64,000 bases of DNA from Arthrobacter pascens. Lineage in GTDB: Bacteria; Actinomycetota; Actinomycetes; Actinomycetales; Micrococcaceae. The position numbers were made by a program, and so were the translations under genes. Each line of letters begins with the position of its first letter. The stretch's first letter is position 1. The stretch lies in contig NZ_JAUSXF010000001.1 of NCBI RefSeq assembly GCF_030816475.1, positions 1,426,001-1,490,000 of the forward strand, in the 5' to 3' direction. Below the pieces are notes generated by a model. That model ran no database searches. It had not been told where the DNA came from and worked only from the letters and a program-made list of their open reading frames with translations. Positions 46,316-54,265 of this stretch are shown here, in pieces.

Positions 46316-47770
46316 ATGGGCATCCGAACCGGCCAGCAGTACCTGGACAAACTCAATTCCATGAAGCCCCATGTCATGATCGACGGCGGCCTGGTCACTG
46401 ACAACATCGCCGATCATCCGTCCTTTGCGAAGGTGGCCCGCACCTACGCCAGGCTCTTTGACATGCAGCACGATCCCGTCCATCAGGAGGCGTTGACATA
46501 CACCTCGCCCACTACCGGTGACCTGGTGAACGCATCCTTCCTCGTGCCCAGGAGCGTGGAGGATCTGCAACGCCGCCGTCGAGCTATTTCAACCTGGGCT
46601 GAATACTCCAACGGATTCCTGGGCCGCACGGGGGATTACATGAACTCCGCCCTAACGGCCCTTGGCGCCGCCGAAAAGTGGTTTTCCCAGGCCGACCCGA
46701 AATTCGGCGAAAACATCCGGAACTACTACGAATGGGCCCGCGAAAACGATACTTTGGCGACGCATACCCTCATCCCGCCCCAGGTCAACCGCTCGGTCTC
46801 GGGATCTGAGCAGCTTGGCGGACAGCTTACGGCACGCATTGTGGAGGAGCGTGAGGACGGCATTGTGATCAGCGGCGCCCGCATGCTGGCAACCATCGCA
46901 CCGATCGCCGACGAGCTGCTGGTGTTCCCCTCCACCGTGCTGCGCGGGACCCCGGAGGATGGCCCATACTCCTATGCGGTCGCCATTCCGAACGATGCTC
47001 CGGGCCTGCGCTACCTGTGCCGGACCTCGCTGTACAACGGGGGCAGCACGCACGATGAACCACTGGCATCCCGCTATGAGGAAATGGATGCGGTGGCCGT
47101 TTTCGACAACGTGTTTGTTCCCAGCGACCGGATCTTCATGCTTGGCAACCCGCAACTCTGCAACGCGTTCTATACCGAGACAGGTGCAGGCGCGCTCATG
47201 ACCCATCAGGTGGTCACCCGGACCATCGCGAAGAGCGAGTTTTTCCTGGGCCTGGCTTCCGAGCTGGCGGATTCCATCGGCATCGACGGTTTCCAGCACA
47301 TCCAGGAGGATATCGCCGAACTGATTGTCGACGTCGAAATCGGAAAGGCCCTGGTGCGGGCTTCGGAGGCGGACGCCGAGCTGAATGAGGCCGGAGTGAT
47401 GCTGCCTAGGTGGTCCACGCTGAATGCCGCACGGAACTGGTATCCGAAGATCGCGCAGCGGTTCCCGCAGATTATCCGGAAGTTTTCGGCGTCGGGCCTG
47501 ATGGCACTCCCTGGTGAAGCCGACGTCAACAGCGAGGCCAGGGCCGATATTGACATGTACCTGCAGGGCAAGACCCTTACCGGACCGGAGCGGGTGCGCC
47601 TGTTCAAGCTGGCCTTTGACGCCTCCATATCGGGGTTTTCGGGCCGCCAATCCCTCTACGAGTACTTCTTCTTCGGAGACCCTGTCCGGATGGCGGGGGC
47701 GATGGTCAACAGCTACGACCGCGAGCCAGTCCGTGCGAGGATCCGCGAATTCCTTGCCCGCGAGGACTGA
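46316..47770 (+). CDS. HpaB-type flavin-dependent aromatic monooxygenase
   Basis: A 484-residue oxygenase of the 4-hydroxyphenylacetate 3-monooxygenase (HpaB/PvcC) family, which ortho-hydroxylates phenols with FADH2 and O2. Visible are the N-terminal GIRTGQQYLDKLNS, the THTLIPPQVNRS segment corresponding to the conserved I-PP--DRS, the IVISGARMLATIAP flavin region, and the acyl-CoA-dehydrogenase-like helical C-terminus. The ribosome-binding site ACTGGAGAAACACG precedes ATG. Substrate is uncertain: 4-hydroxyphenylacetate, phenol or a chlorophenol all fit. The neighbours are a reductase, an IclR regulator and an MHS transporter. Confidence 0.92.
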   Translation: MGIRTGQQYLDKLNSMKPHVMIDGGLVTDNIADHPSFAKVARTYARLFDMQHDPVHQEALTYTSPTTGDLVNASFLVPRSVEDLQRRRRAISTWAEYSNGFLGRTGDYMNSALTALGAAEKWFSQADPKFGENIRNYYEWARENDTLATHTLIPPQVNRSVSGSEQLGGQLTARIVEEREDGIVISGARMLATIAPIADELLVFPSTVLRGTPEDGPYSYAVAIPNDAPGLRYLCRTSLYNGGSTHDEPLASRYEEMDAVAVFDNVFVPSDRIFMLGNPQLCNAFYTETGAGALMTHQVVTRTIAKSEFFLGLASELADSIGIDGFQHIQEDIAELIVDVEIGKALVRASEADAELNEAGVMLPRWSTLNAARNWYPKIAQRFPQIIRKFSASGLMALPGEADVNSEARADIDMYLQGKTLTGPERVRLFKLAFDASISGFSGRQSLYEYFFFGDPVRMAGAMVNSYDREPVRARIREFLARED

Positions 47771-47791
47771 AGGCCATAGTATTTGTTACTA

Positions 47792-47809
47792 ACTGACCGT
47801 TCGATCAGT
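47792..47809. promoter_or_regulatory. Imperfect palindrome upstream of the MHS transporter
   Basis: ACTGACCGTTCGATCAGT has ACTGA/TCAGT arms and matching CG bases nearer the centre. It resembles TetR-type operators, but no TetR gene is in this module. Confidence 0.35.
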
Positions 47810-47866
47810 AAATCACGCTACCAAAACACCTTCGGTACGAACAGTGCCCCCAGCCATGGAGTTCCA

Positions 47867-49198
47867 ATGACCGCAACTTCCTCCGTTGATTCTGAAACGG
47901 GCCCCAGCAGCAAACATGAGGAACGCAAGGTCCTCGCCGGGACTCTGGTCGGCACCACCATCGAGTGGTACGACTTCTTCATCTTTGCGCAGCTGACGGG
48001 CACGCTGCTGTCACCCTTGTTCCTTACCCCGCTGCAGCAGTCCAATCCCGGCCTGGCGCAAATCCTCTCCTTCGCGCTCATCGGCATCAGCTTCCTTTTC
48101 CGTCCGCTTGGAGCCGTCGTTGCCGGCCACCTGGGAGACAAGCTGGGACGCAAGGCGATGCTGGTGTTCACGCTCGTAACGATGGGCGCCGCCACGGCCC
48201 TCATCGGCATCCTGCCCACCTACAGTCAGATCGGCGTCCTCGCTCCGGTCCTGCTGATTGCCCTTCGTGTCGTCCAGGGTTTCTCGGCCGGCGGCGAATG
48301 GGGCGGTGCTGCCCTGATGGCCGTCGAACATGCACCCATGAGCAAGCGCGGAATCTTCGGGGCCTACCCGCAGATCGGCGTTCCCATCGGAATGATCCTG
48401 GCCACCGGCCTGCTGTTCTTCCTTAACAGCGGCATGTCCAAAGAGGACTTTGCCGCCTGGGGCTGGCGTGTTCCGTTCCTGCTGTCCATCGTGCTGATCG
48501 TGGTGGGTTACCTCATTCGCCGTGCTGTGGCCGAGAGCCCGGTCTTCAGGGAGATGGCGGCCCGCAAAGCCGAGAGCAGGGCACCACTGGGCGAGCTGAT
48601 CCGCCATCACAAGACGCCGGTGCTCCACTCGACCATGATCTTCATCGCCAATAATGCTGCCGGCTACCTCCTGATTGCCTTCTTCATTTCCTACGCCACC
48701 CGGGCCCTGCAGATGCCCGTGCCACAGGTTCTGCTCGCCACGACGCTCGCGTCCTTCGGCTGGCTGGTCTTCACCCTCGTCGGGGGCTGGCTTTCGGACC
48801 GCATTGGACGCGTCAAGACCTTCCTTACCGGCTACGCCATCATCTTCGCGTGGATGATCCCGATGTTCGCCCTCATCGACACCAAGAACATCCTGCTCTA
48901 TGGACTGGCGCTGTTCGTGCTGACAATCGGCCTGGGATTGTCGTACGGCCCCATGTCCGCCATGTACGCAGAGATGTTCCCGGCTAATGTCCGGTACTCA
49001 GGCATCTCGATCGGCTACGCGTTCGGTGCCATCCTGGGCGGTGCTTTCGCTGCCAGCATTGCTGAGTGGCTGCTGCAGGCCACGAAATGGACGGGATCTA
49101 TCGGCATCTACATCATGATCCTCTGCGTTATCTCCTCGGTCGGCGTTCTGCTGGCAAAGGAGACCAAGGGAAAGCTGCTGGGAGTCAGCAGGCACTAG
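47867..49198 (+). CDS. MFS transporter, metabolite:H+ symporter (MHS) family
   Basis: A 443-residue 12-helix transporter. It has the MHS marks GTTIEWYDFFIFAQ at helix 1, GHLGDKLGRKAMLV between helices 2 and 3, and RVVQGFSAGGEWGGAAL in helix 4. Relatives import shikimate, aromatic acids or dicarboxylates. With the monooxygenase and reductase upstream, it most likely brings in the aromatic substrate. ATG 47867 follows ATGGAGTTCCA; the frame extends upstream to 47783 but without family character and across the palindrome. Confidence 0.92.
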   Translation: MTATSSVDSETGPSSKHEERKVLAGTLVGTTIEWYDFFIFAQLTGTLLSPLFLTPLQQSNPGLAQILSFALIGISFLFRPLGAVVAGHLGDKLGRKAMLVFTLVTMGAATALIGILPTYSQIGVLAPVLLIALRVVQGFSAGGEWGGAALMAVEHAPMSKRGIFGAYPQIGVPIGMILATGLLFFLNSGMSKEDFAAWGWRVPFLLSIVLIVVGYLIRRAVAESPVFREMAARKAESRAPLGELIRHHKTPVLHSTMIFIANNAAGYLLIAFFISYATRALQMPVPQVLLATTLASFGWLVFTLVGGWLSDRIGRVKTFLTGYAIIFAWMIPMFALIDTKNILLYGLALFVLTIGLGLSYGPMSAMYAEMFPANVRYSGISIGYAFGAILGGAFAASIAEWLLQATKWTGSIGIYIMILCVISSVGVLLAKETKGKLLGVSRH

Positions 49199-49219
49199 GC
49201 GGGCAGCAATAGTGAACGC

Positions 49220-49267
49220 CGGCGGGCACGGGGAAGTCTTGTCGGTTCCCGCCGTCTTCGCCCCGTG
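49220..49267. terminator. Possible bidirectional terminator between converging genes
   Basis: CGGCGGG (49220-49226) pairs with CCCGCCG (49248-49254). CACGGGG (49227-49233) pairs with CCCCGTG (49261-49267). The two stems compete or form a complex fold between converging genes. No T-runs are seen. Confidence 0.4.
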
Positions 49268-49285
49268 AACCAGGTCCGGGGGTGC

Positions 49286-49933
49286 CTACTGGCGCAGCAG
49301 GCTGATGGCTTCCTCGTCAGTCAGCTGCTCGAAGTGGCGGTAAAAGCTGCCCACGGCGCGGAACTTCCCGGGCAGATGGAGGCACAGGACCGCGTCGCAG
49401 ATCTGTGATACTGACGCTTCTGCCTCCACGGAACCCACCGGGGCAGCGGCCACGACCTGCGCCGCCCCTGCCGCACGGACGGCTTCGGCCGCCGCTCTCA
49501 TGGTGGCTCCGGTTGCCAGTCCGTCGTCAAGCAACAGGACAGTCCTGCCCCTGAGGTCGTGATCCGTCCCCGGATAGCGTTCAACGCGACGGAGAAGTTC
49601 GGCGCGCTCCCGCTCCTCCACCTGGTCAAGCCACTCCTGCCGCACACCGTGCTCCAGGATCCGGTTGATCAGCGGCCTGTTGAGCAGCCGCACCACGCGG
49701 CCCTGGGACCAGGCAAGGGCGCCGTAAGCAGTCTCATCATGGCCGGGAATTCCCAGTTTGCGAACCAGAACGGCTCCCAGCGGTAAGTAGAGCGCTTTTG
49801 CCGCGGCTGCCGCGACAGGAATACCGCCACGGACAAGTCCGAGGACGATGGCGTCGGGACGCTCGCGGAACTGCGTCAGCACTGCGGCGAGGCGCTCGCC
49901 AGCATCAGTGCGGTCTTCAAAACGCGTGTTCAT
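49286..49933 (-). CDS. Phosphoribosyltransferase-domain protein
   Basis: A 215-residue protein with the type I PRTase PRPP loop VLLLDDGLATGATMRAAA and the early IVLGLVRGGIPVAAAAA segment. This stand-alone family often contains a helical insertion, here about residues 65-115 (LINRILEHGVRQEWLDQVEE). Its substrate is not known; it is not a classic purine or pyrimidine enzyme. It has a ribosome-binding site GGAGAGGGACCA and a TAGGCT box about 30 bases upstream. Confidence 0.88.
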   Translation of the reverse strand: MNTRFEDRTDAGERLAAVLTQFRERPDAIVLGLVRGGIPVAAAAAKALYLPLGAVLVRKLGIPGHDETAYGALAWSQGRVVRLLNRPLINRILEHGVRQEWLDQVEERERAELLRRVERYPGTDHDLRGRTVLLLDDGLATGATMRAAAEAVRAAGAAQVVAAAPVGSVEAEASVSQICDAVLCLHLPGKFRAVGSFYRHFEQLTDEEAISLLRQ

Positions 49934-49962
49934 TGGTCCCTCTCCGGCTTTCCGCCCACTCC

Positions 49963-49968
49963 AGCCTA
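49963..49968 (-). promoter_or_regulatory. Candidate -10 box of the phosphoribosyltransferase gene
   Basis: TAGGCT on the minus strand lies 29 bases before ATG 49933, leaving room for a short leader with the ribosome-binding site. Confidence 0.4.
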
Positions 49969-50013
49969 CCTTCAGGAGCGGTGCCGCCGGGAGCCGGAAG
50001 CCGGAGCCGGAAG

Positions 50014-50982
50014 TCAGAACAGGGCTGCTGTGACGGCGCTGGTGATGTCGTGGATCACGGCAGTCCGTTGGGGATCATCGCTCAGGTCCTGGCCCTTGGT
50101 GTAGATCACCAGCACATAGCTGGCGCCTCCTTTGGTGAGGATGGCGGCGTCGTGCAGTTCGTCGTCGAGCAGGCCGTATTTGTGGTAGACCGTCACGTCG
50201 GCCGGGACGGCGGCGGGGATAAGGTCCTCGTCGTTGGTGTTCTGCATGTAGGACAGCAGCTGCGCGGTGTCTGCCGGGTCCAGGAGCTTTCCCGTGTACA
50301 GCTGTGCCAGGATGTGGGCCATGTCTGCCGTGGAGAGGGTGTTAATCTCCGGGTCATAGGACACGCCGATTGATGAAGCGTAGGAACTGAGGCGGGGATG
50401 GCCTACCGCATCCATGAGCAGGCTCCATGAATCGTTATCGCTGTCCTGGACCATCTCCTTGATCTGGTAGCCCGCCGTATAGTTGCCCAGCGGGTCGTCG
50501 AGGGACACTGTGCCTGTCTCCACCAGGTGGTAGTAGGCAGCAGCTGTCAGGATCTTTGCCGTACTGGCTGCCTCGAATGGTTCCTCGACTCCGTACCGGT
50601 TGAGGGCGCCATTGCCCAGGTCAATGAGGGCCACCCCCACCTGGTACTGGCTGTTGGCGCTGATGATGCCGGCAACCGTGGCACCAAGCTGACCTCCGAT
50701 TGCCGAATTAGCCGCCTGGGCAGGGGCGCCGGCTGAGCCGGCCGACGACGGCGCCGGAGCCGCGGCAGGGGCCGCGCTGGCAGCGGCGGGAGCCGCGCTG
50801 GGCGGGGCAGGAGCCGCCGGTGCCGGCGAGGCAGCGGACAGGGCCGCCGTGGACGGCGGCGGGGGCGCCGTCCGCGACGGCGGGGCCTGGACCATGGCGT
50901 AAACGGTACCCGCCAGGACCGCCGCAACAAGTCCGGCCAGGACTCTCCGGAGACGGAGGCGGCGTTGGGATTGATCGTGCAT
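50014..50982 (-). CDS. Exported serine hydrolase, class A beta-lactamase-like
   Basis: A 322-residue protein with an N-terminal signal anchor (about 12-32), an Ala/Pro-rich linker (35-90), and a penicillin-binding/beta-lactamase fold. The active-site motif SxxK is STAK in FEAASTAKILTAA, the second motif is SDN in QDSDNDSW, and the third is probably the KYG before LLDDELHDAAIL. The usual class A omega-loop glutamate is not evident, so true beta-lactamase activity is doubtful. A cell-wall peptidase or esterase role is more likely. The ATG has no strong ribosome-binding site. Confidence 0.82.
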   Translation of the reverse strand: MHDQSQRRLRLRRVLAGLVAAVLAGTVYAMVQAPPSRTAPPPPSTAALSAASPAPAAPAPPSAAPAAASAAPAAAPAPSSAGSAGAPAQAANSAIGGQLGATVAGIISANSQYQVGVALIDLGNGALNRYGVEEPFEAASTAKILTAAAYYHLVETGTVSLDDPLGNYTAGYQIKEMVQDSDNDSWSLLMDAVGHPRLSSYASSIGVSYDPEINTLSTADMAHILAQLYTGKLLDPADTAQLLSYMQNTNDEDLIPAAVPADVTVYHKYGLLDDELHDAAILTKGGASYVLVIYTKGQDLSDDPQRTAVIHDITSAVTAALF

Positions 50983-51068
50983 GAGCTGATCAAACCAACG
51001 CAGGCTATGCGGCAGCTATGAAACTCCTGACAGCAGTTCCCTAGCTGCCCATGAATCTCCTGTCAGGG

Positions 51069-51896
51069 TCAGACGGCGAGGAAGTTGATGGCACCCTGCT
51101 TGAAAAGCCTGCTGGTGATGGCGTTGGTGTGGTTGCGGCCGGGCAGCACCAGCTGTTCAGCCATTGACCCTGCCTTGATGCCCAGCTCGGCAAGCTGCGG
51201 CATGGTGGCGGCACGGTCATCATTTTCCCCCGCCACGAGGAGCATGGGCATGTGCGGGACAGCTTCCGCGGGATCGTACGGCTCGGCCTTGATGGCCTCG
51301 ATGAGGGAAAGCAGGGCGAAGATATTGTTGCTCGGCAGCAGCATGGCCATCTTGAGCAGGCCGGCGGTGGATTCGTCCGCAATGGGCGTCCCGTCGGCGA
51401 GGTAATTCTGCGCCGCCACCAGGTCGAAAGCGGCGAGCGGATCCGCAATGTTCGGGCCGCCAAGGACCAGCCTGTGCACAATCTCGGGCTGGGTCGCCCC
51501 GAACTCCCAGCCGAGCCGGGAACCCAGGGAGTACCCGACAATATCGAGCCCGCTGGAAGGATCACCTTCCTGCACAGGCCGCACGCCGGCGTCGAACGCT
51601 ATTTGGAGAAGGTCCGCGCGGATCCGGCTGGGGGAGTAGGAATCCCGGTCCTCCGGGGCGCCGCTGCGGCCATGGCCGGGCAGATCGACAGTGATGACCC
51701 GGCGGCCGGCGTCAAGCAGGGCGGCCAGCCAGCCGGTGTCCTCCCAGTTGAGTTTGCTGGACGACGAGAATCCGTGAAGCAGCAGGACTGGCCTGAAGCC
51801 GATGTCAGACTCCGGATCGTGTACTTCCACATACAGCTGCGGATCGGTTCCCTCCACGGTATGGGAATGCTGCCCGCCGGTGTGCCTGCCGCTCAT
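51069..51896 (-). CDS. Alpha/beta hydrolase
   Basis: A 275-residue hydrolase: LLLHGFSSSS oxyanion region, DLPGHGRSGAPEDRDS, the nucleophile elbow VGYSLGSRLG, an acid in LLVAGENDDRA and the histidine in LPGRNHTNAI. This set is complete. ATG 51896 follows GAGGACTGACACC; an ATG at 51911 would overlap that site. Just upstream lies the relic of a lipoyl-domain gene. Some acetoin dehydrogenase E2 proteins carry a lipoyl domain plus an alpha/beta hydrolase, but this gene is separate and complete. Confidence 0.88.
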   Translation of the reverse strand: MSGRHTGGQHSHTVEGTDPQLYVEVHDPESDIGFRPVLLLHGFSSSSKLNWEDTGWLAALLDAGRRVITVDLPGHGRSGAPEDRDSYSPSRIRADLLQIAFDAGVRPVQEGDPSSGLDIVGYSLGSRLGWEFGATQPEIVHRLVLGGPNIADPLAAFDLVAAQNYLADGTPIADESTAGLLKMAMLLPSNNIFALLSLIEAIKAEPYDPAEAVPHMPMLLVAGENDDRAATMPQLAELGIKAGSMAEQLVLPGRNHTNAITSRLFKQGAINFLAV

Positions 51897-51949
51897 GGTG
51901 TCAGTCCTCATCAAGTACGGCGCCCAGGCGGACCCGGCGCTTCGGTGCC

Positions 51950-52139
51950 TCATCCCTCGGACCGTGCCTCAGTCCCGGCTGTTTCATCCGGCACCTCGAA
52001 CACGAGCAGGGGCTCGCCGACGCTGATCCTGTCGCCGGGCCCGCTGAAGGTAGGCACCACTTTACCTGCCTGCGGGCTGCGGGGTTCAACAGTGAACGCC
52101 CTCGCCAAGGTCCGGCAACGGAAAGGAGATCCCGGCCAC
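51950..52139 (-). pseudogene. Relic of a 2-oxoacid dehydrogenase E2 lipoyl-domain gene
   Basis: GTG 52139 opens a frame giving AGISFPLPDLGEGV, the typical E2 N-terminus, but it stops at TGA 52088-52086. A second frame from about 52108 to the stop at 51952-51950 gives FTVEPRSPQAGKVV and SGPGDRISVGEPLLVFEV, the second half of a lipoyl domain. About 30 codons with the lipoyl lysine (normally ETAKA/TDKA) are missing at the junction. The E1-binding and catalytic domains are absent. A deletion has left only these ends. Confidence 0.7.
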
Positions 52140-52188
52140 GGGTCGAAACATTTTGATTCCGGCGTCCGCAGTCGTAGAATCAGTTTTG

Positions 52189-52205
52189 GTCAACATGACT
52201 ATAAC
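52189..52205 (+). promoter_or_regulatory. Candidate promoter/operator of the nrtR-nad operon
   Basis: GTCA-ACA-TGAC (52189-52199) is a perfect short inverted repeat that abuts a -10-like TATAAC (52200-52205). The position fits autoregulation by NrtR, but I cannot match it to a known NrtR site. Confidence 0.4.
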
Positions 52206-52238
52206 TAGACCGTATGGGTTCGGAGGGAGGTCGGCGGC

Positions 52239-52949
52239 ATGTACACCAGTTCAGCAAACGTGGCCGAACGCCAGACGGCGCCTCCCTCACTTGCTATTTC
52301 GACGGTCATCTTTGCCCTTCGTCCCAGCGAAACCTCAGGCCGGCCCACGCTCTGGATGCCTTTGGTCCGGCGCATCCGCGAGCCCTTCAAAGGCCTTTGG
52401 GCGCTCCCGGGAGGACCGCTTTCGCACACCGAGTCCCTGCAGGATGCGGCGTCGCGGAACCTGCGGGAGACCACGGGACTGGCCCCCAGCTACCTTGAGC
52501 AGCTTTACGCCTTTGGCGGACTGCACCGCTCGCCCAGCCAGCGGGTTGTCTCGATTGTCTACTGGGCGCTCGTCCAGCCCACCGAGGCTGCGCTCGCCGA
52601 CGAATCGGAGAACGTCAAGTGGTTCCGGGCGGACCGCCTCGGTGAACTCGCCTTTGACCACAACGCCATTGTTGATTACGCCCTCTGGCGCCTGCGCAAC
52701 AAGCTGGCCTACGGCTCCGTGGCGTACCACCTGCTCGGCGAATATTTCACCCTGGCCCAGGTCCGCGAAGTCTATGAGGCCGTGCTGGACCGCCAACTGG
52801 ACCCCGCCAACTTCCGCCGCCAGATCATGTCCACGCCGGAGATCCAAGAGACCGGCGAGTACCTCCAGGGCGGCAAACACCGTCCCCCACGCCTCTACCG
52901 CTTCACCGGCCGCCCCGGCCTCGACCCAGATAACAGGAGCACACCATGA
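52239..52949 (+). CDS. nrtR: NrtR-type Nudix transcriptional regulator of NAD synthesis
   Basis: A 236-residue protein with an N-terminal Nudix domain (LWALPGGPLSHTESLQDAA, RNLRETTGL) and a C-terminal winged-helix domain (LLGEYFTLAQVREVYEAVLD). The Nudix catalytic box REXXEE is degraded (RETTG), as in NrtR regulators that bind ADP-ribose instead of hydrolysing it. It overlaps nadA by four bases (ATGA), which makes it almost certainly the local repressor of NAD genes. The ribosome-binding site GGAGGGAGGTCGGCGGC precedes ATG. Confidence 0.93.
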   Translation: MYTSSANVAERQTAPPSLAISTVIFALRPSETSGRPTLWMPLVRRIREPFKGLWALPGGPLSHTESLQDAASRNLRETTGLAPSYLEQLYAFGGLHRSPSQRVVSIVYWALVQPTEAALADESENVKWFRADRLGELAFDHNAIVDYALWRLRNKLAYGSVAYHLLGEYFTLAQVREVYEAVLDRQLDPANFRRQIMSTPEIQETGEYLQGGKHRPPRLYRFTGRPGLDPDNRSTP

Positions 52950-54265
52950 GCAGCGTCAACACAGCAATCCAGCTGATCACGCGCGAGCAGGCCGAAAAGG
53001 GCGCCCAGGCCGCAGGCACCAGGGCGGGCAGCACCTGCAGCCCGGCACTGGCCAAGGGCCCGTGGGATTACGACCTGGCCGAGGCACTCGCGGGCGTACC
53101 TGCCTACGGCCCGGGGGCGTCCAGTGCGGACGTAGCCCCGGCCGCCACACCCCGTCAGGGCCAGTTGCCGGAAGAATACAAGCTGGCCAGCGACGCCGAA
53201 CTGGATGTGCGGATCCGCACAGCGAAAGCCGTCCTGGGTGACCGTGCCGTGATCCTTGGGCATTTCTATCAGCGCGATGAAGTGATCAAGTACGCCGACT
53301 TTGTGGGCGACTCGTTCCAGCTTGCCAATGCAGCGCTCACCAAACCCGACGCTGAAGCCATCATTTTCTGCGGCGTGCACTTCATGGCCGAAACAGCTGA
53401 CATCCTCTCGACGCCGGAGCAGGCGGTCATCCTGCCCAACCTGGCAGCAGGCTGCTCCATGGCCGACATGGCAGACACCGACTCGGTGGAGGAGTGCTGG
53501 GAACAGCTGGAGGAAATCTTCGGGACAGAGCCCGACGCCGACGGCCGGGTCCCGGTGATTCCCGTCACCTACATGAATTCCTCCGCAGCCCTGAAGGCTT
53601 TCTGCGGCGAACACGGAGGCATCGTCTGCACCTCCTCGAACGCCAAAACCGTCCTGGAATGGGCATTTGAGCGCGGGCAGCGTGTCCTGTTCTTCCCGGA
53701 CCAGCACCTGGGCCGCAACACCGCCAAGGCCATGGGCGTGCCGCTGGAACAGATGCCCATGTGGAACCCGCGGAAAGAACTGGGAGGCAATGCCGAACAG
53801 GACCTGGTCGATTCACGCGTGATCCTCTGGCACGGCTTCTGCTCGGTGCACAAGCGCTTCAACGTGGCCCAGATCGACAAAGCCCGCGCCGACTTCCCCG
53901 GAGTCCAGGTCATCGTCCACCCGGAGTGCCCCATGGAAGTGGTGGACGCCGCGGATTCCGCCGGATCGACCGACTTCATCAAGAAGGCCATCGCCGCCGC
54001 AACCGAGCCCACCACCTTCGCCATCGGCACGGAAATCAACATGGTGAACCGGCTGGCGGCCGAATACCCCCAGCACACCATCTTCTGCCTGGACCCTGTC
54101 ATCTGCCCCTGCTCCACGATGTACAGGATCCACCCGGGCTACCTTGCCTGGGTCCTCGAAGAACTGGTCGCAGGCCGCATCGTCAACCGGATCACCGTCG
54201 CGGACGCCGTGCAGGCGAACGCCAGGACAGCACTCGAGCGCATGCTCGCCGCCAGGCCGTCATGA
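52946..54265 (+). CDS. nadA: Quinolinate synthase A
   Basis: NadA condenses iminoaspartate with dihydroxyacetone phosphate on a [4Fe-4S] cluster. The 439-residue product shows ILGHFYQRDEVI, the cluster cysteines in FCGVHFMAET, VHPECPMEV and DPVICPCSTMYRI, and TYMNSSAALKAFCGEHGG. About 75 residues of N-terminal extension precede the conserved part. It is coupled by ATGA overlaps to nrtR before it and nadB after it. The cysteine desulfurase downstream can supply its cluster. Confidence 0.97.
   Translation: MSSVNTAIQLITREQAEKGAQAAGTRAGSTCSPALAKGPWDYDLAEALAGVPAYGPGASSADVAPAATPRQGQLPEEYKLASDAELDVRIRTAKAVLGDRAVILGHFYQRDEVIKYADFVGDSFQLANAALTKPDAEAIIFCGVHFMAETADILSTPEQAVILPNLAAGCSMADMADTDSVEECWEQLEEIFGTEPDADGRVPVIPVTYMNSSAALKAFCGEHGGIVCTSSNAKTVLEWAFERGQRVLFFPDQHLGRNTAKAMGVPLEQMPMWNPRKELGGNAEQDLVDSRVILWHGFCSVHKRFNVAQIDKARADFPGVQVIVHPECPMEVVDAADSAGSTDFIKKAIAAATEPTTFAIGTEINMVNRLAAEYPQHTIFCLDPVICPCSTMYRIHPGYLAWVLEELVAGRIVNRITVADAVQANARTALERMLAARPS

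Noticed and set aside
51901..52089. 62-codon minus-strand frame before the alpha/beta hydrolase
   Set aside because: It is out of frame with both lipoyl-domain fragments and its content is Arg/Pro/Ser-rich, so it is a shadow of the relic.
53761..54261. Upstream extension of the nadB reading frame
   Set aside because: It lies wholly over nadA in another frame, is rich in Arg/Pro/Gly as expected of a shadow, and nadB has a clear ATG overlapping the nadA stop.
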